A stretch of DNA of 64,000 nt. It comes from Phycisphaeraceae bacterium (GTDB taxonomy: Bacteria; Planctomycetota; Phycisphaerae; Phycisphaerales; SM1A02). The number at the start of each line of letters is the position of its first letter. Position 1 is the stretch's first letter. This document shows positions 8,799-19,000 of the stretch, piece by piece. Below the pieces are notes generated by a model. It searched no databases. It saw only the letters and a list, made by a program, of their open reading frames with translations, and was not told where the DNA came from. Position numbers and translations under genes: made by a program. Where the stretch lies: NCBI GenBank assembly GCA_019636755.1, contig JAHBWZ010000002.1, positions 496,001-560,000 of the forward strand. Direction: 5' to 3'.

Positions 8799-9762
8799 TG
8801 ACCGCGGCGGCGGGCCCGTTGCTGATCATGTGCCCGTCCGCGGAAGGCACGATCTCGATCTCCGCGGCGGCGCGGCGACGCGGATCGGACTCGGCGGTTT
8901 CACCGGCGCGGATGGCCAGCGGCTGCATACCCCAGTCCTTGAGAAGCTGCGCCGCGAGGGCGCGATAGTCCGACGCACCCGGGCAGCCCGGCGCGTAGTC
9001 GAAGATCGACCCGCCGAAACTCGGCGCTTCCGCCAGCTTGATGTTGCGCCGGACGGGGGGGCGCAGGACGCGACACGTGCTCCACGGCACGGACTGCTCG
9101 CGCGCCTGGTGGAAGAAGGCATCCAGGTCCGCGACGATCTCGCGCGCCAGCGAGGTCTGGCCGTCGTGCATGCAGAGGATGATGCCGGTCACGCGCAACC
9201 GGGGATTCACGGAGTTCGACACCATGCCGACGGTCTCCAGCAGTTTCCCGACACCCTGCAGCGCGAGGAAGTGCGCCTGCATGGGGACGAAGATCTCCGT
9301 CGCCAGCACGAGCGCGTTGAGCGTGAGCAGACCCAGGCTCGGCGGACAGTCCAGCAGGATGACGTCGAAGCGATCGCGGACCGGCGCGAACCGGTCGCTC
9401 AGGATTCGGGTCCGGTCCGGCCGCGTGGCCAGTTCCGTTTCCGCGGCCGCCAGGTCCACCACCGCGGGCACCAGGTCCAGGTTCGGTCGGACATCGCGCC
9501 GGAGAACGTCTTCCACCGTGCAGGTGGGATCCACGAGCAGGTCGTAGACGGTCCGGGAGAGCTGGTCGGCATCCTGCCCGAAGTGCAGCGTCAGGTGTGC
9601 CTGCGGATCGAGGTCGACCAGGCAGACCCGCCGGCCGGCCATCGCGAGGGCATGCCCGATGCTCGCGGTCGAGGTCGTCTTGCCGACGCCACCCTTCTGG
9701 TTGATGAAGGCGACGACGCGCGGAGACTCGGCTGCGCTTCCGCCGGTCAGGGTGGACGCCAT
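8791..9762 (-). CDS. ParA/Soj-family ATPase
   Basis: The 323-residue P-loop ATPase has a deviant Walker A, INQKGGVGKTTSTASIGHAL (residues 18-37). It also has CLVDLDPQAHLT and ILLDCPPSLGLLTLNAL (Walker B region). These are classic for chromosome- or plasmid-partition ParA and its relatives. No parB gene or obvious parS site lies beside it. It could therefore serve a positioning role other than chromosome segregation, or work with a ParB encoded elsewhere. A C-terminal extension of about 40 residues is not typical. It is the first gene of the operon with VanZ-like and murJ genes and is divergent from recO across only 33 bases. Confidence 0.85.
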   Translation of the reverse strand: MASTLTGGSAAESPRVVAFINQKGGVGKTTSTASIGHALAMAGRRVCLVDLDPQAHLTLHFGQDADQLSRTVYDLLVDPTCTVEDVLRRDVRPNLDLVPAVVDLAAAETELATRPDRTRILSDRFAPVRDRFDVILLDCPPSLGLLTLNALVLATEIFVPMQAHFLALQGVGKLLETVGMVSNSVNPRLRVTGIILCMHDGQTSLAREIVADLDAFFHQAREQSVPWSTCRVLRPPVRRNIKLAEAPSFGGSIFDYAPGCPGASDYRALAAQLLKDWGMQPLAIRAGETAESDPRRRAAAEIEIVPSADGHMISNGPAAAVNA

Positions 9763-9769
9763 GGGGGCG

Positions 9770-9775
9770 AGTATA
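9770..9775 (-). promoter_or_regulatory. Minus-10-like hexamer of parA, leaderless arrangement
   Basis: TATACT on the minus strand ends 7 bases before the parA ATG at 9762, so transcription would begin at or next to the start codon. A GATAAT (9780-9785, plus) sits 10 bases before recO. No minus-35 consensus is evident. Confidence 0.5.
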
Positions 9776-9795
9776 ACTGGATAATCCGAGGCGAC

Positions 9796-10578
9796 ATGGC
9801 CCCGATCCGCGATCAGGCGATCTGCCTCCGGCGCTGGGAGTTCTCAGAGACCTCGCAGACCGTCTGCCTTCTCACGCGGACGCACGGCCTGCTGCGTGGC
9901 CTCGCGCGCGGGGCCCGGCGCGAGCGCGGGCGCTTCTGCGGCGGGTTCGACACGCTCACCCGCGGTGAGATCGTGGCGTACGTCAAGCCGGCGCGGGAAC
10001 TGGCGAACCTGACGGAGTGGACGCTCGTGGACACGGCGCGCCCGCTGCGCGAGCGCCTGTCGGCGAACCGGGTCGGCCTGTACATGGCGGACCTGGTGCT
10101 CCATCTCGTCACCGACCACGATCCCCATCCCGCGCTCTACGACGCGCTCGATCGCGCGCTGGATGCCCTGCAGACCGCCGGGGACGAGGCGCGCGCCCTC
10201 CTCGGCTTCCAGTGGGCGGCCCTGGAGATCTGCGGCTACCGGCCCGTCGTCGATCGGGACGCGGTCACCGGCGGTCTGCTGCCCGCCGCGATCGCCGGCG
10301 TCGTGTTCGCCCCGCTGGCCGGCGGGCTGACCGCCGCGCCAGGGCAGGCGGGCTGGCCGCTCCGCGCGGGGACCGCGGCGCTGCTCCGGTCGCTCGCCCT
10401 GGGACAGGAACCGCCGGCGGCCGCGGAACCGGACGCGCTCCAACGCGCCAACCGCCTGCTCGCCGCGTACACGCGTGAGATCCTGGGACAGGAACTCCCC
10501 GCACTGCGCTGGTGCTTCGGGCCGCTTCGCACCACCGTCCGCATGACGGGCGGCGCGGCGGGTCCGGGAAGCGGCTGA
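9796..10578 (+). CDS. recO: DNA repair protein RecO
   Basis: This 260-residue protein matches RecO, the recombination mediator of the RecFOR pathway that loads RecA onto SSB-coated DNA. The N-terminal OB-fold region reads RDQAICLRRWEFSETSQTVC then LLTRTHGLLRGLARGARRE. The family helical region follows (LYMADLVLHLVTDHDPHPAL) and later GFQWAALEICGYRP. The zinc-finger cysteines found in many RecO proteins are not evident. The open frame extends far upstream, but ATG 9796, with GAGG four bases ahead, fits the conserved N-terminus. Confidence 0.88.
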   Translation: MAPIRDQAICLRRWEFSETSQTVCLLTRTHGLLRGLARGARRERGRFCGGFDTLTRGEIVAYVKPARELANLTEWTLVDTARPLRERLSANRVGLYMADLVLHLVTDHDPHPALYDALDRALDALQTAGDEARALLGFQWAALEICGYRPVVDRDAVTGGLLPAAIAGVVFAPLAGGLTAAPGQAGWPLRAGTAALLRSLALGQEPPAAAEPDALQRANRLLAAYTREILGQELPALRWCFGPLRTTVRMTGGAAGPGSG

Positions 10579-10874
10579 ACCGGTCGCCCGACCGGGGCCC
10601 GGTCAGCGCGGGGAGTTCCCGAAGGGGCTGGACGGACCGGGCACCTGCCTCCCTGGACCGATCATCGCCCGAGGCGGAGACGCATCGACGGACCTGCCGA
10701 CCGAGGCGGCGAGTCGGCTCAATCGGCCGGGCGGCTGTGTCGATCATCTCCCCGGGCGCCGCCATCGACCGGCCCACATCACGCCATCCGGGAGGTCCCC
10801 GTCCACGCGGCCGCGGCGACGCCCCGCCCGGATGCCACCCAGGGGCGCCCAGCGCCCGGGGGGACCGCCTCGCC

Positions 10875-12455
10875 GTGCCCCGATCACTGCCCGACATTCT
10901 CCAGGCGCTCGACGACGTCGCCATTCCGGGGCCCGCCGGCATCGCGTCGCGCATCGGCACGCTGCTTCGCCGGACCTCGACCAAGCCGGCGATGCTGGCC
11001 GAACTGCTCCGATGCGATCCGTGGGCGGCGGCGCAGATCCTGCGCGAGCGATTCCAGCAGGGGGGCGTCCGCGGGGATCGGATCTTCGACCTCCGGCGAT
11101 CGATTCTCCTGATCGGACAGGACCGGATCTCCGCCGTCGCCGCCTCGCTCCGTCCAAGCGACCCGCGCGACCCGGTGTACGGTCCGTGCGCCCGGCGCGC
11201 CCTGGCCTGCGCCATCGCGGCACGACTCCTGGCGGAGACGACCGGCGCGGTCGATCCGGACGAGGCGTGGTTCGGTGGTCTGCTGCAGGATCTCGCCGTC
11301 CCGCTGCTGGCGGATCGGCTCGGCACGGAGTACACCGCGCTGCTCGGAACCGGCGCGGACCACGGGATGCTTGTCCACGCGGAGCGCGCCCACTTCGGGT
11401 TCGACCACGCCGACATAGCGGCCGGAATGCTGCGGCAGTGGCACTTCCCCGATGACTTCGCCGACGCGATCGGCCGTCATCATCACGTCACCGATCCGGG
11501 CGGCGCTGACCCGCACGGCTTCCCGGCCTCCGCGCAGGCATCGGCGGACGCATCGCCGGCCGGCGACGCGATCGCGGCGCTGGCGCGGATCCTGAATCTC
11601 GCATCGCTCGCGGCCGCGACGGTCATCCGCGGCGAGTGCAGGGGCGCCGCATCGCGCTTCGCACTTGCCGCCGGGCGCGTCATCGCCATGGGACCCACCG
11701 ACGCCCATCGGCTGCTGCACCGGTTCGAGACGACGTTCGACGCGCTCGAGCCGCTGCTGCGGGACGCAACCGGTGAACTGCGATCGGACGCACGGATCGA
11801 ACGGACCCGCGACCCGCGGCACGAGGCGGGGCGGGAACGCGCTGTCCCGGATCACGCGTCGACGGCGCCGGCGCCCGAGGTCGCCACCGCGGCGCCGACC
11901 GGCGCGCCGACCGCGCCGATCGCGTCACACGGCCGGATCGATGTCGATCCCGCGACCGGCTTCCTCGATGCCCTGGCGTGGGAGCCGGTGCTGCAGGCGC
12001 AGGTCGAGCGCGCCGTCGCGGCGGGGGAGGACCTGGCACTGCTCGCCATTGAAGTCGATGAACTCGGCCGGCTCAATGCACAGGCCGGCTTCGCGGCCGG
12101 GGACGTCGCGATCGCGGGCATCGCGGGCATCATCACGCAGACCCTCCTGACCCGGATGCCGGCCGCGCCCGACGGTGCCGCGATCGTCGCCCGCAGCGGT
12201 GACGACGAGTTCAGCATCCTGCTGCCCGGGACCCCGGCAGTCCGCGCGGCCGACCTCGCCGAGCGGCTCCGCATCCGCGTCCGATCCGAACTGCCGTGCA
12301 CGATCCGCATCGGGGTCGTCGCCCTCGTCGGCGGGGGCCCGGCCCAGATCGCGGCGCCCGCGCTCTTTCTGCGCATCGCCCGGCGGGCCGCCGATGCCGC
12401 CCGCGCCGCCGGCGGCGACTGCGTCCGCATGTTCCGACCGCGCCTTGCGGCGTGA
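10875..12455 (+). CDS. HDOD domain protein with degenerate GGDEF-like domain
   Basis: The N-terminal half (about residues 5-220) is an HDOD domain: SLPDILQALDDVAIPG, then LLQDLAVPLLADRL and ending near RHHHVTDP. It lacks a full catalytic HD signature, as expected of HDOD. The C-terminal part (about 355-526) resembles GGDEF, with IVARSGDDEFSILLPG at the active loop. The second Gly is Asp (GDDEF), so cyclase activity is doubtful. The start GTG 10875 follows GGGGGGA and precedes the conserved domain; the frame is open much further upstream but reads as low-complexity Arg/Pro sequence. The 10579-10874 gap holds no other gene. It stands in tandem with a paralogue at 12522. Confidence 0.75.
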   Translation: MPRSLPDILQALDDVAIPGPAGIASRIGTLLRRTSTKPAMLAELLRCDPWAAAQILRERFQQGGVRGDRIFDLRRSILLIGQDRISAVAASLRPSDPRDPVYGPCARRALACAIAARLLAETTGAVDPDEAWFGGLLQDLAVPLLADRLGTEYTALLGTGADHGMLVHAERAHFGFDHADIAAGMLRQWHFPDDFADAIGRHHHVTDPGGADPHGFPASAQASADASPAGDAIAALARILNLASLAAATVIRGECRGAASRFALAAGRVIAMGPTDAHRLLHRFETTFDALEPLLRDATGELRSDARIERTRDPRHEAGRERAVPDHASTAPAPEVATAAPTGAPTAPIASHGRIDVDPATGFLDALAWEPVLQAQVERAVAAGEDLALLAIEVDELGRLNAQAGFAAGDVAIAGIAGIITQTLLTRMPAAPDGAAIVARSGDDEFSILLPGTPAVRAADLAERLRIRVRSELPCTIRIGVVALVGGGPAQIAAPALFLRIARRAADAARAAGGDCVRMFRPRLAA

Positions 12456-12521
12456 AGCCGTCGTCCCATCCGGCCGATCTCATCCGGGAACGTCCGACTG
12501 CTCATCATCGGGGATCCGTTC

Positions 12522-14099
12522 ATGCAAAGCCCGGGACTGGAGGATGTTCTTGCGTCACCGAACCTGCCATCGCTCCCGGCGGTCGCGCTTGAAGTCCTTG
12601 AACTTGCTCAGCGCCAGGACACCGAGATCCGTGCGATCGCCCGCTGCATCGAGCGCGATCCCGCACTGACCACGCGTGTGCTTCGAGTCGTCAACTCGTC
12701 CTACTACGCGCTGCGGCATCCGTGTTCCACGATCGACCGGGCGCTCACGCTGCTCGGTCTTTCCGCCGTCCGCGCCATCACGCTCGGCTTCTCGCTGGTC
12801 GACGTGACGCGCGATCGCGACGGCCTGGACTTCATGGGACTCTGGCGTCGCAGCCTCTACTCGGCGGCGGCGGCGCGCCGGATCGCGACCCGCGTCGGCG
12901 TCGTCGACCCGGACGAGGCGTTCGCCGCGGCGCTCATGCAGGACATCGGCATGCTCGCGCTGAACGGCGTGTTCCCGGGGACCTACCGTGAACTCCAGCC
13001 CGACGGCGGCGGGCGCCACGATGAACTCGCCGCGATGGAGCGCGCCCGCTGGGGCTTCGATCATGCCGCCGCGGGGGCGCTGCTGGCCGAGCGATGGCGG
13101 CTTCCGCGGCCGATCTGCGACGCGATCCGCTTCCACCACAGCACCGGCATCCCGGCCGAGTGCCCGCTGGCGCGCACCGCCGCCATCGGCGCCGGGGTCG
13201 TCACCGCCATGGAGTCCGAGCATCGGTACCGGGAACTCCGATCGCACTTCGGCCGCGCCGCGGAGTGGATGGACCTCACGCCGGATGATCTCACGCGCCT
13301 TCTCGATGCGACGGTCGCCGACGGCGCCCAGCTGGCGGATCTCTTCGTCATCACGCTCGATCGCGCCCCGGACATCGGCGCCGTCCTCCTCGCCGCCGAG
13401 CAGGTCCAGGTGCGCGCCGCGGCGGCGATGTCGCACCGCATCGCCGAACTCGAATCGCTCAACAGCCAGTTGCGGCAGCGTGCCGAACTCGACACGCTGA
13501 CCGGGACGGTCAACCGCACCTTCTTCGACCGCGAACTCGCCATGCGGCTCGACCAGGCGACCACGTTCAACGGATCGCTCGGGCTCGTGCTGCTGGACCT
13601 CGATCACTTCCAGGCGATCAATGATGAGTATGGTCGACCGGTCGGTGACACGGTCCTGAAGGCGGCGGCGCTGCGCTTCCGGGAGGTCATGGGCGACCGG
13701 GGCGACGTGGCACGGATCGGCGACGACGAGTTCGCGGTGCTGATCCCGGGCGCCACGGACGCCGTGCTCGAGTCGCTCGCGGACCGCCTGCGCGCCCGCA
13801 TCGGCGAGAGCGCGTTCCCGCTCCTGCCCGACGAAGACGGTGAGGCGGACACGATCATGGACCGGCCCGGCGAAGGTTCGGCCGTCGAGGCGCCGGGCAC
13901 AGGCGACGGCGCACGCATCCGTGTCACGACCAGCGCCGGGGCCGTGCTCATGGTGTCCGCCCCGGACAATCCCCTGACCCTGCCGTCGCTCATGATGCAG
14001 GCGGCGGATCGTGCACTCCGCGCAGCGAAGAACGCGGGGCGCAACTGCATCCGGATCTTCCGGGCGCACCCGCGCCCGGCCGATCGGAAGGCCGGCTGA
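12522..14099 (+). CDS. HDOD-GGDEF signalling protein
   Basis: This is a 525-residue paralogue of the preceding gene. HDOD occupies about residues 10-210: LPSLPAVALEVLELAQRQD, ERDPALTTRVLRVVNSSYY and AALMQDIGMLALNGVFPG. A GGDEF domain follows from about 320, with TLTGTVNRTFFDRELAMR, metal-site LVLLDLDHFQAINDEYG and active loop VARIGDDEFAVLIPG. The active loop is again GDDEF rather than GGDEF. A loop rich in acidic and Gly residues is inserted near 440-460. ATG 12522 follows GGGGA at good distance. It probably acts in cytoplasmic signalling; whether it makes cyclic di-GMP cannot be told. Confidence 0.85.
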   Translation: MQSPGLEDVLASPNLPSLPAVALEVLELAQRQDTEIRAIARCIERDPALTTRVLRVVNSSYYALRHPCSTIDRALTLLGLSAVRAITLGFSLVDVTRDRDGLDFMGLWRRSLYSAAAARRIATRVGVVDPDEAFAAALMQDIGMLALNGVFPGTYRELQPDGGGRHDELAAMERARWGFDHAAAGALLAERWRLPRPICDAIRFHHSTGIPAECPLARTAAIGAGVVTAMESEHRYRELRSHFGRAAEWMDLTPDDLTRLLDATVADGAQLADLFVITLDRAPDIGAVLLAAEQVQVRAAAAMSHRIAELESLNSQLRQRAELDTLTGTVNRTFFDRELAMRLDQATTFNGSLGLVLLDLDHFQAINDEYGRPVGDTVLKAAALRFREVMGDRGDVARIGDDEFAVLIPGATDAVLESLADRLRARIGESAFPLLPDEDGEADTIMDRPGEGSAVEAPGTGDGARIRVTTSAGAVLMVSAPDNPLTLPSLMMQAADRALRAAKNAGRNCIRIFRAHPRPADRKAG

Positions 14100-14120
14100 G
14101 CCGCGATCGGCGCCCCGGAT

Positions 14121-15341
14121 TCACGCGGGCCGCAGGGATCCCGTCACCACCGGCCTCATCGGATATCGCGCGACGACCGATCGGAGACCGTCCAGCGTCA
14201 CCGCTTCGATGCGGGCGAGTTCAGACTCGAGCGGGCGATGCACGCGCGCGTAGGTCCAGACCTGCCCGATGCGGCGCATCCGGCCCGCGGGGAGTTCGCC
14301 GTGCAGCGTGACCGATGTCGCGATCTTCGCACGGACGCGCGCCAGGTCATCCTCGGTCATGGTGTCGAGCAGCCCGTCGATCTCCCGCAGGACGATCGAC
14401 TCCACCTCGTCCGCGTGCTCCTCGGAACTGCTGACGAGCGTACAGAACTCGCCGCCGCGGTCATGCGGATCGAACTGCACCTGTGCGTCATCGGCCAGGC
14501 CGGTCTCGATGAGCGACCAGTAGAGGCGCGAGCCCTCCGTGTCGCCGAGGATCTGCGCCAGGATCGCCGCGGCGTAGCGATCGTCATCCTCGATGCCGGG
14601 AGCCGGCGCGAGCATGAGCAGGTACTGCCGGTTGACCGACGCCTGCTCGATCATGAACCGCTCCGGCTGCGGCGTGAAGGACGGGTAGGTGCGTTCGGCA
14701 TCCGTCCGTTGCCAGTGCCCGCACGCCCGTCCGGCCCGTTCCACCATGCGATCGAAGTCCACGCGGCCGGAGAGAGAGAGGACGGTGTTGTCCGCGGAGT
14801 ACCGGCGGTCGAAGTAGGCCGCCATCGCGTCGCGCGAGAGTGCGGAGATCGTCTCCTCGGTACCGAGAACGCGATGCGCCAGCGGGTGCCGCCGGTAGTA
14901 CATCTCCATCGCCCGCTCGTAGAGGACCCAGACCGGCTGATCGCGGTACATCGCGATCTCCTCCAGAATCACCTTCCGTTCATCATTGAAGTCGGATTCC
15001 CGGAGCGAGGGCCGCATGATGTCCGCGAGGATGTCGAATCCATCGCCGAGATGTTCCGGCAGCAGGTGGATCCAGAAGGCCGTGAGTTCCGAGGTGGTGA
15101 AGGCGTTGTGGACCGCACCCAGGCGGTCGAAGTCCCGGTCCACTTCCCGCGCACTCCGCCGCTCCGTGCCCTTGAACATCATGTGCTCGAGGAAGTGGCT
15201 GACACCCATGGCCGCCGGCGCTTCATCCCGCGCGCCGGTGCGCACGAAGAACCCGGCCGCGGCGGTGTGCGCGTCCGGGTCCACCTCCGCGATGATCGAG
15301 AGCCCGTTCTCCAGCGATGCATGCCTGAACTCGATGGCCAT
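14121..15341 (-). CDS. M16-family zinc metallopeptidase (processing-peptidase/PqqL-like)
   Basis: The 406-residue protein carries the inverted zinc motif HFLEH (in GVSHFLEHMMFKGTERRSA, residues about 47-51). The downstream glutamate region ERKVILEEIAMYRDQP (about 120) follows. These define M16 peptidases, related to mitochondrial processing peptidase. Both the active N-terminal and inactive C-terminal halves are present. No signal peptide is seen, so it is probably cytoplasmic. It converges with the HDOD-GGDEF gene, 21 bases apart. TATCAT ends 6 bases before the ATG, suggesting a leaderless transcript. Confidence 0.9.
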   Translation of the reverse strand: MAIEFRHASLENGLSIIAEVDPDAHTAAAGFFVRTGARDEAPAAMGVSHFLEHMMFKGTERRSAREVDRDFDRLGAVHNAFTTSELTAFWIHLLPEHLGDGFDILADIMRPSLRESDFNDERKVILEEIAMYRDQPVWVLYERAMEMYYRRHPLAHRVLGTEETISALSRDAMAAYFDRRYSADNTVLSLSGRVDFDRMVERAGRACGHWQRTDAERTYPSFTPQPERFMIEQASVNRQYLLMLAPAPGIEDDDRYAAAILAQILGDTEGSRLYWSLIETGLADDAQVQFDPHDRGGEFCTLVSSSEEHADEVESIVLREIDGLLDTMTEDDLARVRAKIATSVTLHGELPAGRMRRIGQVWTYARVHRPLESELARIEAVTLDGLRSVVARYPMRPVVTGSLRPA

Positions 15342-15428
15342 GCCGCGATGATACCGGGACCTTCCGGGACCCCCCGGTGACTCCCCGGCGCGCCGGTCGC
15401 CGGCCGACGCACGCAGACCGCAGGGCGC

Positions 15429-15899
15429 TCACGCCGGCCTGGCCGGCGCACCGCCGCAGCGGATCCGGCTGCCGAGCCAGACGCCGGCGAGTCCGACGAC
15501 GATCACGCCCGCGTTGTACCAGGCGGGGCTGAACGCAAGCTGCCCGGCCTCGACGAACGTGAGATCGGCCACGCGCCGTCCATCCGGAAGCGGCTGTGCC
15601 TCGCCTCCGAGCTGCATCGCGAACGTGACCAGTCCGAGTACGAGCACGATGCCGAGCAGGATGTTCGTGGCATGGCGCCGGCGCGAGCCGCCGACCGCCG
15701 CCGCGACGAATCCACCGACGACCGCTGCCGCGAGCCCGAACCCGAGCATGACGATGCACCAGACGGGACTCGCCACCGTCGACTCGCCGGCGAACGCGAA
15801 CCCGGGCCCCATGGTGACCCAGACGAGCCCGATGCCGGCGACGACGAGCATCGCCATCACCAGGTACCCGAGAATCGCCGAAGCAATGGCGCGGATCAT
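15429..15899 (-). CDS. Small hypothetical membrane protein (four TM segments)
   Basis: The 156-residue protein has four hydrophobic segments: AILGYLVMAMLVVAGIGLVW, WCIVMLGFGLAAAVVGGFVA, ILLGIVLVLGLVTFAM and AGVIVVGLAGVWLG. A GAGGG Shine-Dalgarno-like sequence precedes ATG 15899. I do not recognise the family. It lies between the M16 gene and the AsmA-like gene with short gaps on both sides. Confidence 0.7.
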   Translation of the reverse strand: MIRAIASAILGYLVMAMLVVAGIGLVWVTMGPGFAFAGESTVASPVWCIVMLGFGLAAAVVGGFVAAAVGGSRRRHATNILLGIVLVLGLVTFAMQLGGEAQPLPDGRRVADLTFVEAGQLAFSPAWYNAGVIVVGLAGVWLGSRIRCGGAPARPA

Positions 15900-16014
15900 G
15901 ACGTGTCCCTCGATGACCTCCGTACGACCGACAGCCCGCCGGCGGGGCCGATGGCCGGAGGATACCTGAGAAGAGTCTGCGCAAGTGCCCGGACCGCCTC
16001 CGCCGCGCAGTCGC

Positions 16015-19000
16015 TCAGCCCGCGCTGCCGGTCAGGATCCGCCGTATCGCGCCGCCCACCTCCGCGAACGGAATGACTTCGACCGCCGGCTCGGCGAGCG
16101 TGCCGTGAATCCGGATGGAGGACGCACTGCTCTGCACGGCGCTCAGGAGCCGGTCCAGCCGGGCCAGGATGGGAATCCGCATGTCGCGCAGCGGCCGCAC
16201 CGCCGCCACTGCGACACCCGAGATGGCGCTCGACGCGCCCTCCCGGAACGCCTCGATCGAGAGGCGCGCGACGATGTCCGTACCGCGGTTGAAGTAGGTG
16301 AGTCGACTGATTTCCACCGATCCGCCCTCGATCCGGATCTCCGCGTCACCCTCGCCCGAGGGCTCGTCGCGCGAGAAGTCGAGCCTGACGAGGCGATAGA
16401 GCTGCTCGAAGCCGGGCAGGCCGACGAGTTCCGAGGCGCGCAGGTGCGCGCGACCCTGTCCGAAGAGCCGGTCCAGGCTGACCGGATTGCCGCCCAGGGC
16501 GATGGACCCGCTGACCCGGCCCGGGACCGGGTCGCCGCTGAGCGAGAAGAGCCCGGCGACCTGGTCCAGGTCGACATCGTCGAACTGGACATGCGCGTGG
16601 AACGACGGTTCGTCGCCATGCCGGGTGAGACGTCCCCACAGCGTGACCGTACCGTCGGCGGCGTGGAGGACCGCCCGATCAACGACCAGGCGCGACAGCC
16701 CGACGGATCCGGTCAACCCGAGGCGATCAAATGCGACGGGCCCGAACGCGCCTTCCCGTGTCCCGGTCTCCACGGTGATCGCCATCGGCTCGCTCGCGCG
16801 CGGGTCGGTGGCGCGTGCGATCCGCAGCGATCCCTCCGAACGGCCGACCGGCGCGTGGGTGATCGGCAACGACAGCGGAATGGACGCCAGGTCGACGTCG
16901 CGCCATGCGAGGTGCACATGGCTCTCCATCCATGCGGACTGCGAGAGCACCAGCCGCGCATCGCCGTGCACGTGCCCGATCGGTCCGTCCAGCACGATCG
17001 TGGGAAGCACGATCGTGCGGCCCTCCATCGCGCCGCGCACCTGGAATGATCCGATGGATGCCTCGCCGACGGCGAGCGCGCCGGAGAGGTCCAGCGAACC
17101 CGTCGCTCCGGGTCCGCGCAGATCGACCGCCAGCGCCGCGCTGCCGTCGACGTGCCCGGTCACACCGGTGTCCGCATGGGCGACCGCCCAGCGGTCGGCA
17201 CGGAGCACCACGGTGATCTCGTGCGGCGCATCGAGCCGGAGGCGCGCTTCGCCTTCGAGCGTCCCGTCGTCCTGCGTCACGCGCATGCCGTCCAGCACGA
17301 CACGCCGTCCATCGATGCGCACACGCCCCTCCGCCTCGGCACGGGCCACCGCGGGACCGCTGACGGCCTCGGCGCTCCACGCGCCCTCGACGCGGAGTCG
17401 CTCGAGATCCAGTCCGGGCAGGTCGATCTCGACTTCGGCGGCGACGCTTCCCTGCATCGCGAGCGGCACCTGCGCCACCTCGAGCAGGCGCGCCAGGCTG
17501 CTGTTGCCGCTGCGCGCCCGGGCGCGGATCGTCCCCGACGTCCGCTCGTAGTGGCCTTCCGCGGACCAGTGGCCGCCGAACAGGTCCAGCCGCGGCGTGC
17601 GGACCTGCAGTGCATCCGCCGCAAGATGTCCGGACCATGCGATCTCGGCCGGGGGCACCGGGCGGTCGACCACGACGAGATCCTGCCATGTCACCGCACC
17701 GTCCAGCTCGATCCCGATCGGATGGACGCGGCCGGTGCCGCGCACGGTCAACTGCGCACGACCCGCCACCGGCATCGCGTCGGTCGGGCGCAGGGCCGTC
17801 CTGATCTCGGACTCAAACGTCAGCGGGTCATCGGCGCCGTCCATCCGGTACACACCGGTCCCGGTCAGCCGGATGTCGCCCTGCGACACGGTCACGCGCT
17901 CGAAACGCACCTCGGCCCGGTCACCGCGGGCCACGACGGCCGTGTGCAGGGGACCGGCGGGAAGATCCGGGTGCAGGGCGCCGATCTCCCAGCCGTCGGC
18001 GCGGAACGACGCGCTCCAGGCCCGCGTCTGTGCATGCACGACGGCGCGCCCGCTCACCGGCGCCCCGGGAAGCGAGACGCGCGCCACGGAGAGTTCCGGC
18101 CACGCCGCGGCGAGGCCCAGGTCCAGCCCGTCCAGCGCGAGCGATCCATGCTCGTGCCGCACCTCGAGGCGCCTGGCGAGAAGCCGGCCCTCCAGGGCAC
18201 CGAACGTCCGGCCGGCCAGTTCCAGGTCCAAGTCACCGGCGACGGATCCCAGCCGATCCGCGGCCGAGCCGCTGATGTGCGCGCGGATGGTCTTCCGGCC
18301 CAGCGCCGGCAGCGAGATCTCTCCGCGCACTTCGCCGGCGTGCGCGACTCCCGACGCCGTGTCGGCGCCGCGCCAGGCCACGTCGAATGTCCCGGCGGCG
18401 GACTCGAGTGCATGGTCGATCGAGACATGCGCGACGACCGTGCCGCCCTGCACCACCGCGCGGGACACCGAGACGGAACGTCCATCGGTCGCGATCCGGC
18501 CTCCGTCGATCGTCACCGCGGGCATGCCGGAATCGGCGACCACGAGCCGGAGCCCGCGCGGATGCAGGATGAGCGCCGACCGCGCCATGCGCAGATCCGC
18601 ATCGCCGGTGAGCGACACCCCGCCCGCGTCCGCCTGCTCGAGCATGAGGTGTCCCGCCAGCGCGCCGTCCTCCAGCGCGCCGTGCCACCGTCCCCGCAGG
18701 TGCACGGGCCCGGGAAGATCCTCGATCCAGTCGCGAAGCAGCGCCTCAATCCCGGCAAGGTCGAACTGCACGTCATGACGCCACGGCGCCTGCGGCGCAA
18801 GGCGTCCCTCCAGCCGCCGGATCGCCGGCCAGTCGACCATGAAGGACCACGCGCCCGCATCGACCGGTTCACCGGAGAACCCGATGGGCGCGTGCACCTG
18901 CGGCGCAGCGCCGTGGCGCGTCACGCGCAGCGACGCGTTGCGGATGTGCACGTGCGGCAGGGCCATCGACCCGTCGCCGGCGCCCGATCGCCCGATCGGC

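Noticed and set aside
8200-9795. N-terminal extension of recO back to 8200
   Set aside because: This part overlaps VanZ-like and parA genes in antisense and reads as shadow; RecO homology starts at 9796.
9763-9795. parS site next to parA
   Set aside because: The 33-base gap and flanks contain no palindrome resembling TGTTTCACGTGAAACA, and there is no parB gene nearby.
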